Origin: Adineta ricciae
Lineage: Eukaryota; Rotifera; Eurotatoria; Adinetida; Adinetidae
NCBI GenBank assembly: GCA_905250025.1
Contig: CAJNOJ010000361.1
Span: 1 to 64,000 of the forward strand
Length of the DNA stretch: 64,000 nucleotides
Reading direction: 5' to 3'
Below are positions 35,241 to 47,445 of the stretch, in pieces (position 1 is the first letter of the stretch; every line of letters begins with the position of its first letter). A program made the position numbers and the translations under genes. The notes below the pieces were generated by a model. It was not told where the DNA came from. It was given only the letters and a program-made list of their open reading frames with translations, and did not search any database.

Positions 35241-35728
35241 ATGACTATGATTATCTACGCTTCCATCCTTCTTCTTTTGATCAGCACAATCAACGGGCAA
35301 CGTAAGCAAATTTGCATTCAGCGTAGTTTGAATAGCTTGGATTGTTTTATTCAATAGAATCGGTATGTAAAGCCAACGAAACTTTCCGAGGCTGCGGTGC
35401 GAATTGTGTTGAGACATGCGACTTCAAGCCTCATATATGCATGGCTGTATGCAAATCCGGTTGTTTCTGTAATGATGGATATGTTCGTCAATCATCAGCA
35501 GCTGATAGTCCATGTGTTAAACGTGAAACTTGCAAGCAGAAAGAAGATACGTCGGTTTGCGGCGCCAATGAAGAGTATCGAACGTGCGGATCAGCTTGTG
35601 TCGAAACATGTACTTTCAAACCTCAAATATGTACTGAACAATGTGTTGCCGGTTGCTTTTGCAAGAATGGTCATGTTCGTCGTGATAGCAACAAAAAGAG
35701 CTCATGTGTTAAACGACAAGAATGTTAG
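35241..35728 (+). CDS. Double TIL-domain protein, allele 2 (143 residues)
   Basis: Exons 35241-35301 and 35358-35728. All 20 TIL cysteines are conserved; substitutions relative to the copy at 21186 are few (for example NDGYVR for NAGYVR). TATAAAA at 35181. Confidence 0.9.
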
Positions 35729-35978
35729 AGATAAACTATCAATATCGTTCGATATTATGATAAAATAAATAAATAGAGAAAAGAGAAGAACGAAAAAGAG
35801 TGATGTAAAGAAAATCGTTGTCACGTGTGACGATCGATAGGACGAAAAAGCAAAAGACGCGATAAAATACAAAATAAATATTTTTCAACAACGTGTTTTT
35901 ATCTTTTATCAGCACAAAGAATACTTGATAAAGTTTCACTTGGAATATCAAAAAAATTCTCATTGACAAGCATCGATT

Positions 35979-37128
35979 ATGACCGAAAGCTTTCATCAAC
36001 GCCAAGTACATGATACAAACAACGAACCTGACACCCCACCATCATCCTCCAATGATCGAATATTCGCTCCGCTCAATATTCCATGGTACCGTCGTTTTCA
36101 GACATTAACAATCGTGGTCTGGTGGTTATTACCATGGTTTTGCTTGTACTTAACGATATATTTTCTTTTCTATTGCAATTGTTATTCGACAGCATTCATG
36201 ATAGTCTATATAACATGGATGGTGAAATTTCGAACGTTTCCTAAGACAGGTGGACATCGTCAACAATGGTTTCGTCGATGTATTTGGTGGAAATGGTTTG
36301 TTGGTTTGTATCGAGTATTTACATCGACGATTTCTTGATTCTAAACTTTTCCTTTCAGACTATTTCCCAATACACTTACATAAAACATGCGAATTACCAT
36401 CCGATCGTTCGTATATCTTTGGTTATCATCCTCATGGAATCATTGCCTTGGGAGGATTCGGCAATTTTTGCACCGAAGCAACTGGTTTTGAAAGATTATT
36501 TCCTGGTATTAATGCTCGTTTTCTTGTATTAAATTCCAATTTTCAAATACCATTCTACGATTTATTCTTGACAATGGTGGGCGCATGTGACGCATCGAAA
36601 GAATCGTGCAATTACATCCTTAGACAAAGTCATGGAAATAGTATTGTATTGGTTCTCGGTGGTTCAAAAGAAGCATTAGATGCACATCCCTCATCGAAAT
36701 ATATGTTGACACTGAAAAATCGCAAAGGTTTCGTTAAAGTTGCATTGGCCAATGGTGCGAGTTTAGTTCCTGTGTTTTCATTTGGCGAAAACGATTTGTA
36801 TGAACAAGTTTCGAATCCACGTGGATCAACATTACGATCGATACAAATGCATTTACAGAAGATAATGGGTTATTCGCTACCACTGTTCCATGGACGAGGC
36901 ATTTTTCAATATAAAATCGGTCTGTTACCTATCCGTCATCCTGTTCATACATATGTTGGTGAACCGATTCAAATACCTAAAGTGTCATCGGAATTGATTA
37001 CATCGAAACTGATTGATGAATATCATCAGAAATATATGGATGCATTAGAACAATTATTCGATAAATATAAGACGAAACATGGTGATATGAATTCTTCGAT
37101 TGTGTTTGTCGATGATCCTAGTGTTTAA
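35979..37128 (+). CDS. DGAT2-family acyltransferase, allele 2 (364 residues)
   Basis: Exons 35979-36303 and 36359-37128. Splicing yields WFVDYFPIHLHKT, the canonical family residue Asp that is Gly in the other allele. The HPHG, NFCTEATGF and FHGRGIF motifs are intact. Confidence 0.9.
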
Positions 37129-37257
37129 ACAGATACTCTACTTATATTCTGTGTGCTATTAATAAAAGCAAAGTTAGGTTACATATGTTTCTTTTTATTT
37201 TTTCGATCAGGAGAAAATTCAATTGAGTTCATTGTTCGAACACGCTTTTTCTTTGAA

Positions 37258-37515
37258 TTACCAAAAGTATGTTTTGTCATGCAAGGGTATTGCGTAAAAA
37301 CCAAGCGTAACAGGAATTGTTTTATCAGAAATAATTCCATACGTTTCGAATGTACGATCGTCATCCATCGGACCTGGATGAAGTCGGAGCCCGTTTCCAT
37401 GATATGTAACACCCAACCATTCACAGATTAATAATCTCAGCTTAAAAACTTTATCGGATGGTTCGATTTCGAATACTTTGGTTATACCATTTAATGTTTT
37501 AACTGTTATTTTCAT
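37258..37515 (-). CDS. Single-domain ubiquitin-like protein, allele 2 (85 residues)
   Basis: MKITVKTLNGITKVFEIEPSDKV start; differs at scattered positions from the copy at 23196. No C-terminal di-glycine. Confidence 0.7.
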   Translation of the reverse strand: MKITVKTLNGITKVFEIEPSDKVFKLRLLICEWLGVTYHGNGLRLHPGPMDDDRTFETYGIISDKTIPVTLGFYAIPLHDKTYFW

Positions 37516-37685
37516 GTCGCTGATGGATGTAACAAGACGAAGAAGAGAAATGAGGAGATTTTATTTTGGATTTTTCTTTTTCTGCTTGTACGCGATAATG
37601 ACGTATGATAAACATGACTACACGTCAGGTTATACGTTTGAGTGATGTAAGAAGGTGCTCTTTCTTCCAACATTTGCTTGAGATC

Positions 37686-37982
37686 TTATTGCATACATGT
37701 ACGAAAAACAATACTGTTAAGAATACTTAATTCGTCATCTAGTTTAGCATAAGAACACACCCGTCGTATATACATACTTATTTTTATGAGGCATAAATCG
37801 GTTATATTCAGCCAAAAGATGGAAAATACTTTATGTTTCGACTGCATCAACTCAATTCGTGGTGATGATATCCCACGCTTCACTTCTAGATATAACACGT
37901 CTATATGTCTGCCAACACAACTGATATATGTAATAATCGAATATAGGAGATAGAACCAAAATAGAAAGACGTGCTTTCTTAT
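37686..37982 (-). pseudogene. Remnant of the 98-residue hypothetical frame
   Basis: The start ATG of the copy at 23917 is ATA here; the next in-frame ATG leaves 70 residues without the signal-like segment. Confidence 0.3.
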
Positions 37983-38047
37983 TTCTTCATACGCCTACCG
38001 GTAATTTCTCTCATATAAATAACAACGATCATACACAATCCCAAAGC

Positions 38048-38618
38048 ATGAAATTAACATACATTATTTCCGCTATTGTATTTACGAGTATTATTATTCA
38101 AAGTATGCGACCTACTATCTCAGTAAATCCAACATCGGCTTTTCTAATTTTTAGATGTTCAAGCAATAGGATGGGCAATTGTTCCAGAAATCGCTTCTCT
38201 TGCTGCACCTATTCTCAAAGCTATACATGATAATGTGAAACATATGGGAAAATCACACGCAACGTACCTCGAACTTATCAATGATTCAAATGGCGGATTA
38301 CAAATTGAAGTTTCTGAGGTGGATAATTATGACTGGGATGGTAAATCACGTCCAGATCATACGTTTAATCGCGTTGTTATTCCACGTTATAAATCAGTCA
38401 AACGTCGACAAGAAATAAATGCAAAGAGTCGAAGTGCTATGAGTACGATGAAATTTCGTTTTCGAGGAAAACCAGCTTTTTCAATCCGTATTGATCAATG
38501 GGCAGCATTGTCGGATAAAGTACACGAAAAAGAGTTCAAACTTGAAAACGGATGGATCGCCCGCATGAAAGCTGGCATCAACAAAAATACTCTTCAATAC
38601 AGATTTCGAAAAGGTTGA
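38048..38618 (+). CDS. Secreted hypothetical protein, allele 2 (172 residues)
   Basis: Exons 38048-38102 and 38155-38618 with the same phase-1 junction as the copy at 23983. Few replacements (SHATYLELIND; PAFSIRID). Confidence 0.7.
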
Positions 38619-39318
38619 ATCCTTGTTTTACTTGTGTATTGTAAAAGATAACGATCCGCATGTTTCATTTCTCTTTTGATTATTCATGTACTGAATAAAT
38701 TGATCTATGGCAATCGTCTCGCCTTAGCGGAATCAACGCTAAGTCTGAGAAGACAAAATCTTTGAAAAAGCCATCTGTTCATTAGAAACGTATACTTAGA
38801 GATCATACTAATACAGTGATCGTTACATTCTTCTCATTGTCAAAAAGACGATGTGAGAAATTGTCGGATGATTTACCAACAATCCTGTACGAAAAAATCA
38901 CATTGTCCTCCATATGTTAGTTCTCCAACGCTTACGAATCGTTTGTAGAGGCACATATATATTCTTATGTACACAGTTCGCTTCCTTTCTATCTAACATC
39001 TATTACGATAACGCAATTTCCATTTTGACTCGTACTAGCGATTATTGAATTTATTTTCAAGTTTATTAGTGGATGATTTCAATGACCGTTTCATGCATAA
39101 ATGACAATATAGTATTAAATGAAGAGGGAACTAATGAATAAGTGAGTAAGAATGGCAAAGAAAAATAAGAAACAACAAGAATTTTAGGCGAAACCGTGCA
39201 GAACAGAGAAGATAAACATAAAACGTAACAAAATGCGAAGATTACTGTTTTCCTTTAGTCTATAAGCGGCTTTCAATTTCACTTTCACCAGCTTAGTATT
39301 TCAAAACCGTCAATCTGT
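38619..39318. other. Intergenic (allele 2)
   Basis: Matches 24554-25264. Nothing coding seen. Confidence 0.45.
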
Positions 39319-41426
39319 CTACCCATTACTGGTGGCGGTGGTACTATCGGTGGTTGTGGTGGTATCAGTGGTGGTAATAGTGTCGGTGGTGGTGCTGGTA
39401 TCCGTGGTGGTAATAGTGTCGGTGGTGGTGCTGGTATCCGTGGCGGTGCTAGTGTCGGTGGTGGTGCTGGTATCCGTGGTGGTGCTAGTGTTCGTAGTGG
39501 TGCTAGTGTCCGTAGTGGTGCTGGTATCGGTGGTGGTGCTAGTGTCGGTGGTGGTACTAGTATCGGTGGTTGTAGTAGTGTCGGTGGTGGTGCTGGTATC
39601 CGTGGTGGTGCTAGTATCCGTAGTAGTACTGGTATCGGTGGTGGTACTGGTCTCGGTGGTTGTAGTGGTATCAGTGGTGGTACTAGTATCGGTGGTGGTG
39701 CTAGTATCAGTGGTGGTACTAGTATCAGTGGTGGTACTAGTATCAGTGGTGGTGCTGGTATCCGTGGTGGTGCTAGTGTCGGTGGTGGTACTAGTATCGG
39801 TGGTTGTAGTAGTATCAGTGGTGGTGCTGGTATCGGTGGTTGTAGTGGTATCAGTGGTGGTACTAGTATCGGTGGTTGTAGTGGTGTCGGTGGTTGTAGT
39901 GGTATCCGTGGTGGTACTAGTATCGGTGGTTGTAGTGGTGTCGGTGGTGGTACTAGTATCAGTGGTGGTGCTGGTATCGGTGGTGGTGCTGGTATCCGTG
40001 GTGGTACTAGTATCGGTGGTTGTAGTGGTGTCGGTGGTGGTGCTGGTGTCGGTGGTTGTAGTGGTATCAGTGGTGGTACTAGTGCCCGTAGTGGTGCTGG
40101 TATCGGTGGTTGTAGTGGTGTCGGTGGTGGTACTAGTATCGGTGGTTGTAGTGGTGTCGGTGGTGGTACTAGTATCGGTGGTTGTAGTTGTTGGCGAACC
40201 AGTGGTGGTGGTCGTTGGCGGACCAGTGGTGGTGGTCGTCGGTGGACCAGTAGTGGTTGTGGCCGGTGGACCAGTGGTGGTTGTCGTCGGTGGACCAGTG
40301 GTGGTTGCCGTTGACGGAGCTGTGGTGGTAGGACCAGTTGTAGCTATTGTAGATGATGCTGATGTCGTTGACGTAGAAACTGTTGTTACTATAGTTAGAA
40401 AACAATGTAAAGAAGGTCTGAAAGGAATATTTTCGAATTTTGACGATTATGCTGGTGAAAGCATGGGAAAAGAACAAGCGTTTCTCAAATAAATTTTTAT
40501 GCATTGTTTTCTGTACCTGGAACTGGTTGATTGAAAGAACAAATCCGAAGTGATGTTGTGATGGTGGTTCCATTGGCTAATTGAATTTTCAGTGATATCG
40601 AACCCGAGCTGAATACTGATTGAATGGTTGCTTGAATACTTCCTGAGCATTTTTCAATGCATTTATCAGTTTTACATTGAGACCCGGGGCACGAGTTAAG
40701 ATAAAACGTAACAAATAGCCTGGCCTTCCCTTTGCTAGTAGCTCGGATTCCACGTACAGTATTGTCACAGGACAATTCACTACTCGAGAGAAAGATTATA
40801 TTCGACAAGATCTATGATCGAGGAACAAACCTTGTTTGACGTTTCCTCTTCTTCTTTTTTAGATTTTTAGCCGTTGTGCTCATAATATTGGCACTTGTAA
40901 CAGTGACTTCTTTGTTTTTATAACCAAGATGGTCATTAAACTAAAATGAAAATATTCAAATTAGAATCAAATCGTAGAGATTCTTAAATTAATTACTTGT
41001 TGAGTTAACGAATCATAGTTTGTTAGTTGAAGTGATGATGCATCGTTGTCAATATTGCTAGCAAACGATGCAGTAAGTAATCTCACTATAATGCGAAATC
41101 AATATCGAAACTTATGAAATTCAAATAATTTTCATATTCATACCTTTGTTATTCGTGCTAACATTTACGCTAGTACCTTTTGTTGGCAAATACAGCGGAA
41201 TCAACGCAAGCACAACCACTGCAGCAATTATGAACAAGACACCACCGAGACAAGCAGCAGCCAGACAAGGTATCCAAAGTGAATTTTGCCTAGACAATAA
41301 ATTGAACAGACAAATGAAATAGCAACATATTGTATTTTCATACCCAGCTACTGACTGTGGAACTCCATCGAGACGTTCAGTGCGACGGTTGGTGAAATAT
41401 GTTCTAATAGCCGACAGGGATATCAT
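39319..41426 (-). CDS. Type II membrane mucin-like protein with minisatellite-encoded Thr stalk (587 residues, complete)
   Basis: Six minus-strand exons join in frame: 41426-41344, 41289-41144, 41085-40997, 40940-40831, 40782-40517 and 40388-39319. The last intron is 128 bases, the others 48-58. Residues 1-28 are cytoplasmic (MISLSAIRTYFTNRR...). A membrane helix follows at about 33-60 (PCLAAACLGGVLFIIAAVVVLALIPLYL). The ectodomain to about residue 232 has Cys-rich SCPGSQCKTDKCIEKC. The C-terminal 355 residues are a stalk, first TTTTTGPP repeats, then TTDTST-type repeats, ending TTATSNG and TAG. Dense Thr/Ser implies heavy O-glycosylation. The plan parallels the NHL gene (short basic tail, TM, Thr stalk). 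The plus-strand VVVLVS frame over the repeat is a shadow. Confidence 0.8.
39330..40190. repeat. 18-base minisatellite coding for the mucin stalk
   Basis: About 48 copies of an 18-base unit of the type GGTGGTACTAGTATCGGT, with variants, in perfect three-base register so the minus-strand frame stays open. It differs in unit order from the haplotype 1 pieces at 25283-25592 and 48689-49190. Confidence 0.9.
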
Positions 41427-44068
41427 TGCTTTGGCAAATCCTGATAAATTTGACTTTTCCCTATGGAAAAAATTTGACGATCACCAATCCATCATAGTAA
41501 AATCCTACTTACTTTGAATCTCTGTGTTAATTGTGTGGATTAGAAATGAAATAAACAGGTGAATATCAATGCTTATATATATAGATAAGTGCGTACTAGG
41601 AACAGCAGTATGCTTTTGTCTGTCTCCTCCTTGTTTATGTCATGATTTGCAATTTTCCGATATCGGTAGTTTTTTGTACTTTGGATTTTTTCTTCATCTG
41701 AAACAATCCTATCCAATCGGAGGCTGTCTACGCGATAAATGAATATATGCACTCAAAAGCTTCTCTTTTATCATATGTCAGTTAATGTATTTTGTTTTTG
41801 TTCATCATCGAAGTTTAATAGCAATGAACGGAGTCGCTTGATGACGAGAATTTATTTACTATGAAACGTGTGCGTACGAATAGAAAGAGTGAAATATTTC
41901 TGTGAATATGACTTTGATTGAATAATTCTGCTTCTATAATAATTCACAAAAAAATTCTTAAGCACTATTATGAACATAAAATGGTCAAGGTAATTAGAAT
42001 AGTAATTAATTAATATATCGATGATTTAGGCTTGATCACGTTTGTCTATATTTGTGATATTTTCATACCTTTTCTTTTCTTTCTTATCCTTCGTGTTATA
42101 TGCTATCGGAAGTAGTACTTCCGTCGTCGGAGTGTCCTTGACGAATATCGTCAATAATATGAATATTATCATGTTTAATTGCAAAGCGATATCATTCGTT
42201 TTAAAGAATCAGTCATTGTGTATAATTATAAAAAGTGATCGAATGCAATTAAATATAGATAATCAAGTCGGAAAATTTTTTTCACATGCATTTATAAATT
42301 GTCAGGTTTTGTATGACGGGGACGTCTCTTTACGTTATCTGATTTACGAATAAACATCGGAGTTACGATTTTATCTATAGGAAGTTTTATTGGAAATTGC
42401 TTTATCGCAACAATGAATCATCTTCATAACACATTTCACTTTCAAACAAAATCCTCTCTGAGAAGACTTAGCTGTGCATAGGAGTGCAACACATAGTAGG
42501 TAGAATCTGAGCTTGAAGAAGCTCTAGGAGATGAATCATACTTTGTGTTCAGTTAGAAAACAACATCAGTAAAAATATTGAAGAAATTCATTGAGTAGGG
42601 ATATGAGATTTCGCTTTTCTAGTTGTTCAGTATATTTTGCAAACAAGGGAAACAATTCGTTGTTAATAGAGATGAAAGAAACCACTGTTCTACCGACATT
42701 CACATTATCTACCACATAGAAAAGATATTATAAAAAACATTTATTTTCAAAGGTAAGTATACATCTATAATCAGAATAGGGAAACATTCGTTGTCTCTTA
42801 TCGTTGCATTTAAGAGACAGTTATTGATATCACTCAAACGATTCAGGTTTCGAAGTGCCAGTTAGTAGTCCACGTCCTTATGGCAATGGATAACTACGGA
42901 AACAAATCTGTATGGTGTGCGTTACCGATTGACTTCTTGAATCATGCATAGTAAGATCATCAGAATGGTGGAACTTTCGCGCCGCTTTATTATGTGTTTT
43001 TTTTATGGTGATTGAGATGACTTCTTTTCACATGTAATGTACAATGAATATTATTTTAACAATCTGCTCTGGCTGGTCAATGTATTGTAGTAACTCTGTT
43101 CCTGGATTTCCGTCAAACGTAATTTTTCATAATCCATTTATGGAATGTATGCATGAAAACCCATGTGCTAGTTGTAAACTATTATTATATTCACATCTAG
43201 ACTGCTCTGCCTGCCCGATTTCGACTTTTTCATTGATGACCTAGCAAAAACTTTCCCATTGATTTCTACAACACTACTATCAGGATTATTGACGAAATTG
43301 AATCTTGGTTCCAAGATCGCATTTGTTCCAGCAACGATAATCAACCGATTAAAATCATTCGATGAAGATTCTGCTGCAAGGACTCAATGATATTCAGTAA
43401 ATAAACAATAAAGTGCATTTCTTCAGTCAACAAACAGATCTGCACATTCTTGACAAAATTTCACCATCTTGATGAATGCAGCAAACCAGTAGAGATAGTT
43501 TTTTTATGTTCCATATCCACGAAAAAAAAGAATATGTCTTGTATAGTATCTTGATCAAGGACATATATTGCATCGTTGCTATCTAAACACAGCCTTAACA
43601 ACAGATGACACTTCGTAAAAGTTGAAACTAGTCAGACGTCGCATTTCGTTCACAGCGCTTTTCAGAGATAGCAACGTGATAAACAGAGAAAAATATTTCA
43701 TTCCGATTTTAAGCCAGTTTTTCTCTTGAATGAAACAAACAGCAACATCAATGAACATTTCGTCAGTAGAACAGGGAATGAATGTAAATGTCCAAAAATT
43801 CGAATCACTTTTAGGACGCGAAAAATCACACACGTTGAATGCTGATTGATCGGATACGATTCCAGTAGAAAAGGACCTTCACATGGAATGAAGACTATAG
43901 TGCTATAATCTTTCACTACGTTATTTGGCCATATTTCAAAAGATGAATAACGAATGGTTCTTGAATAGACAGAAATGTTTATTAATAATTGAATAACACA
44001 CATCATACGCGTGTAAAGTTAAGCAACAAACAATAGAAAACTAAAAATACGTGACAGAAAGATATGAC
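41427..44068. other. Long intergenic stretch with a possible decayed minus-strand gene
   Basis: Between 43050 and 44006 minus-strand frames such as NNVVKDYSTIVFIPCEG and CVIF / SRPKSDSNFWTFTFIPCSTDE overlap in different frames, and allele 2 of this stretch (52020-52760) lacks about 260 bases of it while retaining CQECDDLCVDYRNALYCLL and FSWIDFINGLWKSTFDGNPG. This looks like a gene broken in both copies; no family recognised. The frame at 42042 is not conserved and is rejected. Confidence 0.35.
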
Positions 44069-44332
44069 TCACAAATCACTCTCTAAGGCATCCTCAAGAT
44101 CGTGCAAAGGTACTGATCTGTTAGTAAGTATAACTGGAATCTTTGTGTCAGCAGTAATCCCATAAGACTCAAATGTACGATTGCTGTCCATGTTATAATA
44201 GCCAACTTTAAGACTATGATGATGCACGGCCAACCACTCAGAAGCAAGCAGTTTCAACTTAAGGACTTTCTCACCAGGTTCGATTTCGAAGATCTTAGTT
44301 CGACCAGTTAATAATATAGCAGTGATTTTCAT
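44069..44332 (-). CDS. Single-domain ubiquitin-like protein, second locus (87 residues)
   Basis: MKITAILLTGRTKIFEIEPGEKVLKLK start, paralogous to 23196. The C-terminus is PLHDLEDALESDL with no di-glycine. Its allele at 52919 is five residues shorter owing to an earlier stop. Confidence 0.7.
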   Translation of the reverse strand: MKITAILLTGRTKIFEIEPGEKVLKLKLLASEWLAVHHHSLKVGYYNMDSNRTFESYGITADTKIPVILTNRSVPLHDLEDALESDL

Positions 44333-45563
44333 TCTGTTGAAAAGAACAAGAGAATGAATTCGAAAAATATTCCATCGAAATCTATGTTGGATTTTTCTTT
44401 TTCTAACCGTTGCACTGCTGTTGACTTATGATAAAGACTCAATCTTTTCTTTTTCCTGTTTATTACAATATACTCTTTACGACATTTTCACGCGATTTTA
44501 AGAACGAAAATGTGCGCTTTCTTACGCATATAAACGCATTCTTTTGACTGATTTTGTCTCTCGGAATATATAATCCTCGCAACATCTATCGTTGCTTTTG
44601 TGAAAAGGAAGAAAAAAGTTTTTCTTTTCTTGTCACTTTATACTATTGACGAATAATGAATCATTTTCTTGTCTGAGCAACCATCACTACGATCGAGATA
44701 ACATAAAAACATGATGTACATATTACTTTTAGTACACTTGATCTAACCATCTACGTAAAACAAGCAAAGCGAGAACTCTGCCTTCTATTTTGTTTTACAC
44801 TGATGAAAATCTCGTCATTTTTACGCGTAGCTCGGATAAGTGCATGTTCAGAAACATTTGACGATGTGTGAGATTGTCATTGAGAGCACAAAACTTGATT
44901 TTAGATCAATTGAAACCTACTTCCAACAATCGAGATGCTCCATTCTAACCAGACAACAACCATACTCGCAACATCCCAGGAACCAATGGATATAGTGAGG
45001 ATGCGTTGCTTGTCATCATAACAATGAATATTCAAGGTTCTGATGACCTTGTGATTCCTGTATGGAGCAGTGATGATTTCGAAGAGAGTGAAGATGATTA
45101 CACCGATCTGATTCTATGTGAGGTCCTTTTTGGGTGTAAGAATGCATGCTTGGTTTGTATATGTATTACATTGAATAAAATATTTTACTAGTCAAGAGCA
45201 TATCGCTATAATATCCTTGCTCATCGTAAAACTCGAGTAAAAAATAGTTAATTTCAGCTCCAAAATCCCTTCAAATTAACGCATGAAAGTTAAAACAAAT
45301 TTTTTCTTCGTAACTTCTTGAATACTTCTATAATTTCAATAAACATACAGAACGTCATTTATTCACTTTTTTCTTACATGTGATGTCACTCTCTTTCTTT
45401 CCTGTCGAGTACTATTGCGTTGACTTTCTTCCTTTCTACACAGTACGACGTCATTCACACAGCTATTCCTGCATACATAGTGTTTTGTCGTTGACCCTTT
45501 TCTCGTGGTGAAGTACGATGTCGTTGAACTCGTTTTCTTCTTGATTATTTATGTTCTCCATGA
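44333..45563. other. Intergenic between divergent Ubl and aldo/keto reductase genes
   Basis: No gene supported; the short frame at 45006 is disrupted by a stop in the other copy. Confidence 0.4.
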
Positions 45564-45577
45564 GTATATATATATAT
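45564..45577 (+). promoter_or_regulatory. TATA-rich promoter of aldo/keto reductase
   Basis: A (TA)7 run about 70 bases before the ATG, conserved near 54253 in the other allele. Confidence 0.45.
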
Positions 45578-45647
45578 GAGATGTTTTCACCAATAACATT
45601 TCTCATTACAAATCATCTTCTATTTTCATCTTGTTGTGAAAGTAAAA

Positions 45648-46747
45648 ATGTGTACTCAACAATTGGTACCTAAACGTCAGTTAGGTAAAAATGGTCCATT
45701 TGTATCAGCTATTGGTTTTGGTATGATGGGTTTATCAGGAACTTATGGAGCATTTCCTACTGATGAAGAACGTTTCAAAATTCTTGATCAAGCCATCGAA
45801 CTTGGATGTACTCACTTCGATACTTCTGATATTTATGGTGATAGTGAAGATTTATTGGGAAAATATTTCACAAAATATCCTCAACAACGTGAAAAGGTTA
45901 GTTAAAAAATAGAAATGAATAAAGCTATTCATCAGCCATATGAATATTTATAACATAGGTATTTCTTGCAACAAAATTTGCATTAATTATAAATGCAGAC
46001 AGATCATTCGGTGTTCGAAATGATGCTGAATATGTTCGTCAAGCTATCGAGAAAAGTTTAAATCGTCTTCAACTTGATTACGTTGATATTTATTATGTTC
46101 ATTCAATTGATTCAAAAGTTCCCATTGAAGAAGCAATAACTGTCTTAAAAGAACTTGTTGAAAACGGCAAAATCAAATATATTGGTTTATCCGAATGCTC
46201 AAGTGATACAATTCGACGTGCATCAAAAATTCATCAAATATCTGCAGTACAAATTGAATATTCACCATTTAGTTTAGATATTGAAAAGCCAGAAATAGAT
46301 ATTTTAAAAACTTGTCAAGAACTCGGAATAGCAGTGGTTTGTGGTTCACCATTAGGTCGTGGAATATTAGCTGGACAGATTAAAAGTCATGATGATCTCG
46401 AACCAAATGACATTCGTCGATTATTACCAAGATTTTCGAAAGAAAATTTTCCAAAAAATCTTCAAGTAGTGGAACTATTGAATAAAATTGCAAAGAAAAA
46501 AAATTGCACGACAGCTCAATTAACATTGGCATGGACACTTGCACAAGGCAAAGAATTTTTTGTTATACCAGGTACAAAAAGAATCAAAACGTTGGAAGAA
46601 AATGTCGGTGCAGCAAATGTGAAATTGACGGAAGAAGAAATCCGAGAAATCCGTGAAGTTTGCGAAAATGCAGATATATGTGGAGGTCGTCTTCCAGAAA
46701 AATTTGCTCATATGGCATTTGGTAATTCAGCACCTTTGAAAAATTGA
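45648..46747 (+). CDS. Aldo/keto reductase, allele in haplotype 2 (345 residues)
   Basis: Exons 45648-45896 and 45959-46747 join in phase 0 (62-base intron GTTAGT..ACATAG). The AKR catalytic tetrad is visible: Asp58 and Tyr63 (HFDTSDIYG), Lys89 (FLATKF) and His131 (YYVHSID). GFGMMGLSGTYG and the C-terminal FVIPGTKRIKTLEEN cofactor-binding motif are typical of AKR13-type, NADPH-dependent reductases with plant, fungal and bacterial members. It reduces aldehydes or ketones; the substrate is unknown. The ATG at 45648 begins the conserved LGKNGP strand. AATAAA follows near 46816. Confidence 0.9.
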
Positions 46748-47053
46748 ACTTATTTTATTCATTTTAATTTGTTTGTGTATTCACATTGTATTGATTGATC
46801 TCACACCTTCATGAAATAAAAAAATACGAATTTAATGTTCGTTTTTTACCATTTATATAAATACGGGAACTTCGGATTCTATTCGACAGCTAGGTTTAAT
46901 ACAAAAAGATGTATGAAACAATTTAGATAAGTATTTATCAGAGTGAATTATATAGAAAATTTTATGAATGTTCTTTTTAGGTATCATTTTCAGTATGTAT
47001 TGGATCGATCGGAATATATTTTATTATGATGATTTCGAGAGCGGTATGACCAG
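46748..47053. other. Intergenic
   Basis: 3' flank of the reductase. Nothing else seen. Confidence 0.4.
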
Positions 47054-47445
47054 CCAGCTGTACTAGCAGAAGAAATTCCGTACTGTTCGTTTCGTTTTTT
47101 GCTGTTCGAATAAGTCTAACACCAGATTAGTCAACGGGTCGTTTTTACATGAATTCGTTTGAAGAAGAATCTCCTAGCTAAATTCTAGGATATATCCTGT
47201 GTTCGTGTTATTTTCAAATTTCAACTAACAAAAAATGTGACTTTTGAAATCTAAAAAAAATGACGTTTTTTATAAAGCAACAGCTTTTGTTAGTTGAAAC
47301 TTGAAGACGACAAATAACACGAATACAGGATATATCTTAGAATGTAACCAGGACATCCTTCTTTAAGCTAATCTAGTGTCAGGCTTATTCGAACAGCAAG
47401 AACTGAAAAAAAGCGTTGCTGAATTTCTTCCGCTAACAAAGCTGG
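47054..47445. mobile_element. 392-base palindromic element (MITE-like), intact
   Basis: Left end CCAGCTGTACTAGCAGAAGA and right end TCTTCCGCTAACAAAGCTGG are imperfect inverted repeats, and the pairing continues inward (GCTGTTCGAATAAG with CTTATTCGAACAGC; TTTCAACTAACAAAA with TTTTGTTAGTTGAAA). There is no coding capacity. The haplotype 1 site at about 55645-55860 has lost most of the left arm. Confidence 0.65.

Larger units (their letters stand above)
26581..39318. repeat. Block B: second, allele-like copy of block A
   Basis: Direct-orientation homologue of 12837-25264 with the same genes. Notable differences: about 120 bases extra near 29000-29160, and about 100 bases extra near 34200-34310. 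Confidence 0.9.

Noticed and set aside
12837..39318. Ordinary tandem duplication of a 12.7-kb block
   Set aside because: The left and right contexts of block B are also allele-like, and the intervening N runs fall within one gene's minisatellite, so an allelic relationship fits better than a simple tandem copy.
39332..40492. Long plus-strand frame of VVVLVS repeats
   Set aside because: It is the opposite-strand shadow of the mucin stalk; the minus-strand frame has proper exons, splice phases and a stop in register.
42042..42353. 103-residue plus-strand frame
   Set aside because: Starts at TTG and is not preserved in the homologous stretch near 51020.
45006..45191. 61-residue frame with acidic stretch
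   Set aside because: TTG start and an in-frame TAG in the homologous position near 53752.
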